A stretch of DNA of 64,000 nt, taken from the NCBI RefSeq assembly GCF_001952855.1, contig NZ_LPNO01000001.1, positions 380,101 to 444,100 on the forward strand, written 5' to 3'. A model generated the notes under the pieces. The model was not told the DNA's origin, did no database searches, and saw nothing but the letters and a program-made list of their open reading frames with translations. A program made the translations under genes and the position numbers. Source of the DNA: Pseudomonas sp. ATCC PTA-122608 (GTDB lineage: Bacteria; Pseudomonadota; Gammaproteobacteria; Pseudomonadales; Pseudomonadaceae). Shown here one piece after another: positions 1-7,700 of this stretch (the first letter of the stretch is position 1; each line of letters opens with the position of its first letter).

Positions 1-1
1 A

Positions 2-1213
2 TGGGTCACCAGCCAGCGCAGCGACGTGGGCACGATGGTGTTCGGCTGGGAAACCCATATTCCGTTCTGGGCCTGGACCATCGTGCCCTACTGGTCGATC
101 GACCTGCTCTACGGTTTTTCCCTGTTGCTGCCCAGCACCCGCCATGAGTTGAAGCAACACGCCTTGCGCCTGCTGACGGCCCAAGTGATTGCCGTCACCT
201 GCTTCCTGATCTGGCCACTGCGCTTCACCTTCGAAAGGCCGGAACTGGACGGCGTGTTCGGCTGGCTGTTTGCGGTACTCGCCGGGTTCGACAAGCCGTT
301 CAACCAGGCACCCTCGCTGCACATCGCCCTGCTGGTGGTGCTGTGGATAATGTACCAGCGGCATAGCCAGGGCCTTTGGCGTTGGCTGGTGCATGGCTGG
401 TTTGCGTTGATCGGCCTTTCGGTACTGACCACTTATCAACATCACTTTATCGACTTACCCACAGGTGCCCTCGCTGGCTGGCTGTGCGTGTGGCTGTGGC
501 CACTGGAACATCCGAGCCCGCTGCTGAATGCCCACCTGACCAAGGACCGGCAGCGTTGGCGACTGGGGTTGCGCTATGGCTTCGGGGCTTTGGTGTGTTT
601 GATCCTCGCGTTTACCCTCGGTGGCGGTTGGTTGTGGCTGCTTTGGCCAGCGGTTTCCCTCGGGTTGCTTAAGGCGAATTACCTGGTGTTGGGTGTTTCG
701 GGCTTTCAGAAGCGCACTGATGGACGACTCAGCCCGGCGGTGCGCTGGTTGTTGGCGCCTTATCTCATAGCCGCCTGGATCAATTCCCGCCTGTGGACAC
801 GTAAACATCCACAGCCCGATCAGGTTGTGGATAACGTTTGGCTCGGGCGTATTCCCACCGGCGGCGAACTGGGGTCATTTAAGGCCGTGGTCGATCTTTG
901 CGCCGAGTTACCGATTAATCCACAGGGCCGCGCCTATTACAGCCTGCCGGTGCTCGACCTGACAGCGCCCACTCCTGCGCAATGCCTGGAAGCCGCTCAA
1001 GCTATTGAACGGTTGCGCCCAGCCGGCCCATTGCTAGTGTGCTGCGCCCTGGGTTACTCGCGCAGTGCCACCGCCGTGGCCGCATGGCTGCTCCACAGCG
1101 GGCGCGCACGTAACGTCGATGAGGCAGTGGCTATTATTCGTACAGCACGCCCACGTGTGGTCCTGCATCCCGCTCACCGTGAAGCCCTGGAGGGTTTAGC
1201 CCATGCCCGTTGA
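2..1213 (+). CDS. PAP2 / dual-specificity phosphatase fusion membrane protein (5' partial)
   Basis: The frame is open to the left edge of the window, so the real start lies outside; the GTG at 26 is not a convincing start. The protein has several hydrophobic segments carrying PAP2-type lipid phosphatase motifs (PSLH at about 311-322, then HHFIDLPTGALAGW). A C-terminal cytosolic phosphatase domain follows, with the Cys-x5-Arg loop in CCALGYSRSA (about 1036-1068). This double architecture matches E. coli YnbD. The stop overlaps the next gene by 11 nt, so the four genes to 3210 form one operon. Likely role: dephosphorylating a membrane lipid phosphate or a head-group phosphate; the substrate is unknown. 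The TTATCCACA-type site at 826 lies inside the gene. Confidence 0.85.
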   Translation, partial: WVTSQRSDVGTMVFGWETHIPFWAWTIVPYWSIDLLYGFSLLLPSTRHELKQHALRLLTAQVIAVTCFLIWPLRFTFERPELDGVFGWLFAVLAGFDKPFNQAPSLHIALLVVLWIMYQRHSQGLWRWLVHGWFALIGLSVLTTYQHHFIDLPTGALAGWLCVWLWPLEHPSPLLNAHLTKDRQRWRLGLRYGFGALVCLILAFTLGGGWLWLLWPAVSLGLLKANYLVLGVSGFQKRTDGRLSPAVRWLLAPYLIAAWINSRLWTRKHPQPDQVVDNVWLGRIPTGGELGSFKAVVDLCAELPINPQGRAYYSLPVLDLTAPTPAQCLEAAQAIERLRPAGPLLVCCALGYSRSATAVAAWLLHSGRARNVDEAVAIIRTARPRVVLHPAHREALEGLAHAR

Positions 1214-1646
1214 TATGGAATTACAGGTCGTCGCCAGCCTGCTGCGCCGTGGCCGTTCCCTGGATCAGTTATCCACAGGCCTGACCTTGCTCGGCGTACT
1301 GTTCGGCCTGGCGCAACTGCTGATGGCCAGCATCACGCCGATCTGCCTGGTCCTCAGCCTGTGGATGATTGTGCTCGGGCTGCTGCAAAAATACTGGGCG
1401 CTGCGGGTGGCCTTCGACGCCGACCTGTTCGCCCTGCTGGCCCGCGATACCGAGCGCACGCCCGATTTCGACCAGGCGATGCAAACCCTCGGCCTGCAAT
1501 CCGCCAAACGCGCGGGTCGGCCGTGGACCGAACGCCGTCGCGGCGCCCTGAAACTGTTGCGCAAGCAAGCCTACCTGCTGGCGGCGCAAGTGCTGCTGAC
1601 CGTGGCCGTCATCCTGGCCAGCCCTTGGCTGCCCTTCGCCGGATAA
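1203..1646 (+). CDS. small hypothetical membrane protein of the lipid operon
   Basis: 147 residues. The ATG at 1203 lies within the end of the phosphatase gene, and an alternative ATG is at 1215. I see two adjacent hydrophobic segments at residues about 21-60 and a third at about 125-147, separated by a charged cytosolic or periplasmic stretch with an RRRG/KLLRKQ basic cluster. I recognise no catalytic motif. Its position between a lipid phosphatase and an acyltransferase suggests an accessory membrane subunit of a phospholipid pathway; that is inference. A perfect DnaA box (1269-1277) lies in the coding sequence. Confidence 0.75.
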   Translation: MPVDMELQVVASLLRRGRSLDQLSTGLTLLGVLFGLAQLLMASITPICLVLSLWMIVLGLLQKYWALRVAFDADLFALLARDTERTPDFDQAMQTLGLQSAKRAGRPWTERRRGALKLLRKQAYLLAAQVLLTVAVILASPWLPFAG

Positions 1647-1655
1647 GGAATCCTC

Positions 1656-2276
1656 ATGTTCGAACCTGTGGTCGCCACCCTGATTACCTCCATGGCCCGC
1701 ACTGTCACCGGCGCCCGCAGCCTGTGGCTTGGCTGCGCGCCCGTGCCGGTGCAACGCATCTACTACGCCAACCACAGCAGCCACGGCGATTTCGTGCTGC
1801 TGTGGGCATCGTTGCCGCAGAACCTGCGTAAATTCACGCGCCCGGTGGCCGGCAGCGACTACTGGAATCAAAGCGCCCTGCGCCGTTACATCATCAACCG
1901 GGTGTTCAACGGCGTACTGATCGACCGCGAGCGCAAGGACCCTGTGGATAACCCCCTGCAACCGATGCTCCAGGCCCTGGAAAACGGCGACTCGCTGATC
2001 ATCTTCCCCGAGGGCACGCGCAACCTGGAAGACGGACTTTTGCCGTTCAAAAGCGGGCTGTATCACCTGGCCAAGAGTTATCCACAAGCCGAGTTGATTC
2101 CGGTGTGGATCGCCAACCTCAACCGGGTCATGCCCAAGGGCCGCGTACTGCCGCTGCCCTTGCTGTGCACCACCAGCTTCGGCGCACCGCTGCAACTGGA
2201 GGACGGCGAAGACAAGGCGCTGTTCCTCGCCCGCACCCGCGACGCCTTGCTCGCCCTCGCCCCGGAGCATTCCTGA
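1656..2276 (+). CDS. PlsC-like 1-acylglycerol-3-phosphate acyltransferase family protein
   Basis: 206 residues; the ATG at 1656 is preceded by AAGGAA. The acyltransferase HX4D motif is present as NHSSHGD (His40, Asp45) and the substrate-binding block as FPEGTRN (from Phe117), both typical of glycerophospholipid acyltransferases (PlsC family). The protein is short and lacks the N-terminal membrane anchor usual in PlsC, so it may rely on its neighbours for membrane placement. It would transfer an acyl chain to a lysophospholipid such as lysophosphatidate, feeding the cytidylyltransferase encoded next. The stop codon and the next start are adjacent. Confidence 0.85.
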   Translation: MFEPVVATLITSMARTVTGARSLWLGCAPVPVQRIYYANHSSHGDFVLLWASLPQNLRKFTRPVAGSDYWNQSALRRYIINRVFNGVLIDRERKDPVDNPLQPMLQALENGDSLIIFPEGTRNLEDGLLPFKSGLYHLAKSYPQAELIPVWIANLNRVMPKGRVLPLPLLCTTSFGAPLQLEDGEDKALFLARTRDALLALAPEHS

Positions 2277-2277
2277 C

Positions 2278-3210
2278 ATGGATAGCCAAACCCTGATGTT
2301 GTTCGGCGGGATCGGCGCGATCCTGGTGCACGCCTCGCTGATCGGCCTGATCCTCAAACTGCGCACCCGTGGCGCACCTAACGCGGTGATCGACAACCTC
2401 AACGCCCGCATCAATGCCTGGTGGGTGATGGTGGTGGTGATCGGCGTGGCCTTCTGGCTCGGCACCGGCGCGGTGATCCTGCTGTTCTACGCCGTGTCGT
2501 TCTATGCGCTGCGGGAATTCCTCACGCTGACGCCGACCCGTCGCAGTGATTACCCGGCGCTGGTGGCGGCTTTCTACCTGGCGCTGCCGCTGCAATACCT
2601 GCTGATCTACTTCGACTGGTACGGGCTGTTCTCGATCTTCATCCCGGTGTACGTGTTCCTGCTGCTGCCGATCCTTGCTTCATTGGGCGGTGACAGCACG
2701 CACTTCCTGGAACGGGCGTCGAAAGTGCAATGGGGGCTGATGATCGCGGTGTTCTGCGTGTCGTTCGTGCCGGCGCTGCTGACCCTGGACATCGTCGGCT
2801 ACGAAGGCCGCAACCTGCTGCTGATCGCCTACCTGGTGATCGTGGTGCAGCTGTCGGACGTCTTGCAGTACGTGTGCGGCAAGCTGTTCGGCAAACACAA
2901 GATCGCGCCCAATTTGTCGCCGTCGAAAACGGTGGAAGGGTTTGTTGGCGGGATTTTGCTGTCGTCGCTGATCGGCGCAGCGCTGTGGTGGACCACACCG
3001 TTCAATCCCTGGCAGTCGTTCCTGATTGCGCTGCTGATCAACCTGCTGGGGTTTGCGGGCGGGATCGTAATGTCGGCAATCAAGCGCGATCGCGGCGTGA
3101 AAGATTGGGGGCACATGATCGAAGGCCACGGCGGGATGCTGGACCGGCTGGACTCGGTGTGTTTTGCCGCGCCGATTTTATTTCATCTCGTACGCTACTG
3201 GTGGACTTGA
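2278..3210 (+). CDS. phosphatidate cytidylyltransferase (CdsA family, YnbB-like)
   Basis: 310 residues, multi-pass membrane protein. It carries the full CDP-diglyceride synthetase signature at residues about 266-292: SAIKRDRGVKDWG, then GHGGMLDRLD. It should form CDP-diacylglycerol from CTP and phosphatidate at the inner membrane. It is probably not the housekeeping cdsA, which in pseudomonads sits with uppS, dxr and rseP. Here it closes a lipid operon with an acyltransferase and a PAP2/dual-specificity phosphatase, the arrangement of E. coli ynbABCD. An upstream CDP-alcohol phosphatidyltransferase is expected just left of the window. Confidence 0.9.
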   Translation: MDSQTLMLFGGIGAILVHASLIGLILKLRTRGAPNAVIDNLNARINAWWVMVVVIGVAFWLGTGAVILLFYAVSFYALREFLTLTPTRRSDYPALVAAFYLALPLQYLLIYFDWYGLFSIFIPVYVFLLLPILASLGGDSTHFLERASKVQWGLMIAVFCVSFVPALLTLDIVGYEGRNLLLIAYLVIVVQLSDVLQYVCGKLFGKHKIAPNLSPSKTVEGFVGGILLSSLIGAALWWTTPFNPWQSFLIALLINLLGFAGGIVMSAIKRDRGVKDWGHMIEGHGGMLDRLDSVCFAAPILFHLVRYWWT

Positions 3211-3236
3211 AACCTCACTCCATGACCTTCTCCCCC

Positions 3237-3336
3237 GTAGCAGCTGTCGAGCTCCAGCGAGGCTGCGTCGGCCGCACCACCGACCTCAGACCCAGTCGCG
3301 CCCTACGCAGCCTCGCTAAAGCTCGACAGCTGCTAC
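3237..3336. repeat. long imperfect palindrome, intergenic
   Basis: Two 32-nt arms (3237-3268 and 3305-3336) are inverted repeats of each other with few mismatches. They are built around CAGCTGTCGAGCT and AGCGAGGCTGCGT and separated by 36 nt. The element starts 26 nt after the stop of the cytidylyltransferase gene and could fold in its mRNA 3' end. It looks like a dispersed pseudomonad palindromic repeat rather than a classical terminator, because no T-run follows. Confidence 0.75.
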
Positions 3337-3353
3337 GAAGGGAGGGGAGTCTG

Positions 3354-3464
3354 ATCGTTCCCACGCTCTGCGTGGGAATGCATCCGGTGACGCTCCGCGT
3401 CACGACGTTAAGAGCGGACGCGGAGCGTCCAGGGCGGCATTCCCACGCGGAGCGTGGGAACGAT
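3354..3464. repeat. composite multi-hairpin palindromic repeat
   Basis: Outer arms 3354-3381 and 3437-3464 are near-perfect inverted repeats (core TTCCCACGC...GCGTGGGAA). Each outer arm contains its own small dyad. Two further hairpins are nested between them: GTGACG-N5-CGTCAC at 3387-3403 and GGACG-N5-CGTCC at 3416-3430. The element ends exactly where the regulator gene's stop codon begins. It resembles a repeat common in fluorescent pseudomonad intergenic regions. Confidence 0.75.
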
Positions 3465-3947
3465 CTAGCCGGGAAGATGCCCCAACGGTAACGCCCCCGG
3501 GGTCTTCACCGTTTGAATCGCAAAGTTGCTGCGGATATCACTCACCCCCGGCAACTTCAACAAACTCCCGGTCAGGAACCGCTCATACCCGCGCAAATCC
3601 GGCACCACTACTTGCAGCAGGAAATCCGATTCCCCCGACACCAGAAACGCCGAAATCACCTGGGGCAACGCGGTCACTGCCAATCGAAACGCCTCTGCCT
3701 GTTCGTCGTTATGCCGCTCCACTTTGACCCCGACAAACACCGTCAGCCCCAACCCGACTTCATCCCGATCGAGACTTGCCTGGTAACCCCGAATCACCCC
3801 GGCCTCCTCCAACAACCGCACCCGGCGCAAACAGGGCGAGGCCGACAAGCCAATCTCATCCGCCAGTTGCACGTTGCTCAAGCGGCCGTCTCGTTGCAGG
3901 GCCTCAAGAATCTTGCGGTCAAACGCATCCAGTTTAAGATTTGGCAT
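3465..3947 (-). CDS. Lrp/AsnC family transcriptional regulator
   Basis: 160 residues from the ATG at 3947; upstream in-frame codons do not resemble the family. The N-terminal helix-turn-helix follows the family pattern: LDAFDRKILEALQRDGRLS, then LADEIGLSASPCLRRVRLLE. The C-terminal RAM/ligand domain covers about residues 65-150, with GESDFLLQV and an oligomerising beta-sheet. It is divergently transcribed from a LysE-type exporter across 136 nt, a common regulator/target pair (as with LrgP/ArgP-like control of amino-acid export). A 15-bp dyad of Lrp-box type lies between the two genes. The effector is probably an amino acid; its identity cannot be read from sequence. Confidence 0.9.
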   Translation of the reverse strand: MPNLKLDAFDRKILEALQRDGRLSNVQLADEIGLSASPCLRRVRLLEEAGVIRGYQASLDRDEVGLGLTVFVGVKVERHNDEQAEAFRLAVTALPQVISAFLVSGESDFLLQVVVPDLRGYERFLTGSLLKLPGVSDIRSNFAIQTVKTPGALPLGHLPG

Positions 3948-3973
3948 AAGTGAGGTGTTTCGCCCGGTAAAAG

Positions 3974-3988
3974 TGGCAGATTGTGCCA
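3974..3988. promoter_or_regulatory. candidate Lrp/AsnC operator
   Basis: The dyad TGGCA-N5-TGCCA is centred on ATTG in the divergent intergenic region. It agrees with 11 of 15 positions of the E. coli Lrp consensus (YAGHAWATTWTDCTR). It lies 27 nt upstream of the regulator start and about 95 nt upstream of the exporter start, so it could serve both. Assignment is by pattern only. Confidence 0.45.
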
Positions 3989-4083
3989 AAACTAGACGCC
4001 TTTCCGGTTAACTACGCAAGCACCTGCCCCGGCCTTCACCTCTAAAATTGCCCTACGAATCACGTACCGCAAGGGGCAGGCAC

Positions 4084-4713
4084 ATGGCAGAACTCTGGTT
4101 GTTTTTAGTCGCGCTGGCAGTGGTGTACCTGTTGCCCGGCCCGGACATGATCCTGCTGCTGCAAACCGGCGCCCGCCAGGGCAAGGCGATGGCGCTGGCA
4201 ACCGCAGCAGGTTTGGGGCTGGCGCGGGCCTGCCACGTGGCACTGGCCGGGATGGGCCTGGCGACGTTGTTCAAGGTCGCACCCTGGACTTTCGATGTGG
4301 TGCGCCTGGGCGGTGCGGCGTATCTGCTGTGGATCGGTGTGCAGTGCTTGCGCTCCAACCTGCTGCCCAACCTGAATACCCAAAACGGCCCGGCACCGGC
4401 CCATGCCTGGCGCGAAGCCTTTCAACGCGGCCTGCTGACCAACCTGCTCAACCCCAAGGCGTTGCTGTTCTGCTCCGTATTGCTGCCGCAGTTCATTGAT
4501 CCACACGGCGCTTCGGTGACGGCGCAGTTCGCAATGTTGGGCATAATTCTGGTGGCCGTCGGCCTGGCATTCGACAGTTGCTACGGCCTGGCCGGCGCCA
4601 GAATCGGCCGCTGGCTGCAGCGCAGCCCGTCCGCCCAACGCCTGCAACAATGGCTGTTTGGCAGTCTTTTGATCGGTTTTGCTATACGCCTCACCTTCGT
4701 ACAGCAAGCCTGA
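4084..4713 (+). CDS. LysE/RhtB family amino-acid exporter
   Basis: 209 residues; the ATG at 4084 follows the ribosome site AAGGGGCAGG. The family hallmark near the N-terminus is present: YLLPGPDMILLLQTGARQG, followed by about six hydrophobic segments and the second half motif LLTNLLNPKALLFC. Members export amino acids or homoserine-type compounds from the cytosol by proton exchange. Divergence from an Lrp/AsnC regulator suggests induction by the exported amino acid or a relative. The substrate is not predictable from the sequence. Confidence 0.92.
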   Translation: MAELWLFLVALAVVYLLPGPDMILLLQTGARQGKAMALATAAGLGLARACHVALAGMGLATLFKVAPWTFDVVRLGGAAYLLWIGVQCLRSNLLPNLNTQNGPAPAHAWREAFQRGLLTNLLNPKALLFCSVLLPQFIDPHGASVTAQFAMLGIILVAVGLAFDSCYGLAGARIGRWLQRSPSAQRLQQWLFGSLLIGFAIRLTFVQQA

Positions 4714-4793
4714 GCAAAACGACGTGTTTTGCCGTCATCTTTTGTATTAAAGAGATGTGTAAGATACGCGACACATTGCCAGGGATGCTCACC

Positions 4794-7700
4794 ATGTTTG
4801 ATTCGTTAAAAGCGACCAGCCGCCGTTTTTTCGTGGCCTTGATCTCAGTGGTGAGTGTTGTGTTCCGCGCCGTGCGATGGCTGGCGCGCAGCCTGTTCGG
4901 CCAGTGGCAACCGCCGCGTTGGCTGCAAGCCACCGGCAACGGCTTGGTCAACGTCGGCCATAAGGCCCGGGCGTATCCGCGCCAGGCCGCAGGTGGCGTG
5001 CTGGCCCTGGTGTTGCTGGTGGCCGCAGGCGTCTATGGCTGGCACTGGTATTCCCACCTGCCGCAACCCCATACCGTGGGCTATTCGCTGCACAAACCCA
5101 ACCTGACGGATTACACCCAGCCGCAGCCGGTTGTGGATAACTTGCAGGTACGCTTCGCCGAATCCGTGGCACCCCTTGCAGCGATTGGCAAACCGGTCAC
5201 CGAAGGCATCACGCTCAAGCCGACCATTGCGGGTACCTGGCGCTGGTCGGACGACCGCAGCCTGGTGTTCACCCCGGAAAAAGATTGGCCCGTCGATGCT
5301 CATTACTCCATCGACCTGGCTAAGAAGAACCTGTTGGCCGACGGCGTACTGCTCAGCCAGTACACCAGCCAATTCTCCACCCAGCCGTTCCGCGCGACGT
5401 TGACGCAAAACGAGTTGTACCAAGACCCGAGCAACCCGACGCAGAAACAGCTGGTAGCGACCTTCCACTTTTCCCACCCGGTAGATGAAGACAGCGTACG
5501 CAAGCGCGCCTCGGTAACCCTCGGCAAAGGCCTGGCCTACCGCGACGCGCAACTGCCCAACCGTCCGGAAGTCACCTTCGACGAGCACAAGCTCAACGCT
5601 TTTGTACGCTCCGCCGCCCTGGCCACTCCGCTGGAAAGCACCCCGGTCAGCGCCAAGCTCGATGAAGGCCTCAAAGCCCGTGACGGCGGCAACGCCAGCA
5701 CTGCACCGTTGGTGGCCGAAGTCACCGTGCCCGGCCGCTATCGCCTGACCTTTACCGGCGCCGAAGTCAGCTTTGTCGACAACGAGCGCGGCGAGCCCGA
5801 GCCGGTGTTGATGTTCAGCAGCTCCAGCGCGGTGGCCGACGAGACCATCGCCAACAAGGTGCAGGCCTGGATGCTGCCGGAAAAAGCCGAGGACGATACC
5901 CGCCCCTGGAACCTGCAAGACATCGACGACAAGCTGCTGGCCAGCAGCACCAAGGTCAAGCTGACCCACGTGCCGAGCGTCGAACCGCTGAATACCCTGC
6001 ACGCCTTCAAGTTCAAGGCCCCGCCGGACCGCGCCCTGTATGTGCGGGTACCGGCCAACCTGGAAGCCATCGGCGGCTACCTGGCGAAAAATCCGACAGC
6101 CTCCCTCGTGAGCATGCCGGCTTATCCGCGCACGCTGCAGTTCCTGTCCGACGGCGCCCTGCTTAGCCTTACCGGCGAAAAACGCCTGGGCTTCATGGCC
6201 CGTGGCATTCCCGGCGCCCATGTGGAAATCGCCCGCCTGCTGCCCAACCAGTTGCAACACCTGGTGGACCAGAGCAGCGGCAGCTTTGCCCGACCGAATT
6301 TTGCCAATGATTACTTCGACCGGATGGTGGAACGTCAGAGCCTGGACATTCCGCTGTCGGCTGGCGACCCGTCAAAAACCGTCTACGACAACGTCGACCT
6401 GAGCAGCTACCTGACGGCCAACGGCGGCCGCCGGGGCATTTTCGTGCTCAAGCTGAGCCCACAGGACGACCCGGCCGATCGCACCTTCGACTACTCGCGC
6501 AACACCACCAGCGACCTGCGTTTCATCGTGGTCACCGACTTGGGCATCATCGCCAAGCGCTCCAGCGATGGCAGCCATGATGTGTATGTGCAGTCCATCG
6601 GCAACGGCTCGCCGGTATCCGACGCCCAGGTCGATATCATCGGCCGCAACGGCTTGCCGGTCGCCAGCGGCCATACCGACGGCGAAGGCCACGCGCACTT
6701 TGCCAAGCTGGATGAACTGCGCCGTGAGAAAACGCCATTGATGTATGTGGTCAGTCGCGGCAATGACCAATCGTTCCTGCCGATTGCCCGTCAGTCCCAG
6801 CAGCTGGATTTGTCGCGCTTTGATGTAGGTGGCCTGGAAGAAGACGGTGCGATCAATCGTCTCAGCGCCTACCTGTTTACCGACCGCGGCCTGTACCGGC
6901 CCGGCGAGACCGCGCACCTGGGCATGATCGTGCGCAGCGGCGACTGGAAAGGCGCCCTGCAAGGCCTGCCGGTTGAGCTGCAGATCACCGACCCACGTGG
7001 TCTTGAGGTGATTCGCCAGCCATTGAAACTGTCGGCCAGCGGTTTTGAAACCTTCGACTTCCCAAGCAGCGAAGTGGCGCCATCTGGCGATTACACGGCG
7101 ACCCTGCAACTGATCGGTGAGAAGCAGCGACGCACTGACCTGGGCAGCGTCAGCTTCAAGGTTCGCGATTTTGAACCGGACCGGATGAAAGTCAGCCTGA
7201 GCTTGCACGACACCCCGGTGCTGGGCTGGATCCCGCCGGACCAGGTGGTGGCCAAGGTCACCGCGATGCACTTGTTCGGCGCTCCGGCGGCGGGCCGTCG
7301 CGTCACGGCAAAAATGTCCCTGAGCCCAACGCTCGCGGCCTTTGATCGCTACCCGGATTACCGCTTCCGCCTGAATGACTCGCTGGAAGAAGCCAGTTCC
7401 GAAGACTTGGCCGAAACCACCGTCGACGATAACGGCCAAGCGGTGCTGGACCTGAACCTGCAACGCTTCGCCAACAGCACCTACCGCCTGCAAGTGATGA
7501 CCCAGGTCTACGAAGCCGAAGGCGGTCGCAACGTCGCCGCACAAAGCGCGTTGCTGGTGTCGGCAGCGCCGTACCTGGTGGGTGTGAAGAGCCAGGATTC
7601 GCTGTCCTTCGTCGCCAAGGACGCGCCGCGCCAGGTGCAATGGCTGGCCGTGGCGCCAGACCTCACGCCAGTCGCCGTGGACGGCCTGACCAGTGAAGTG

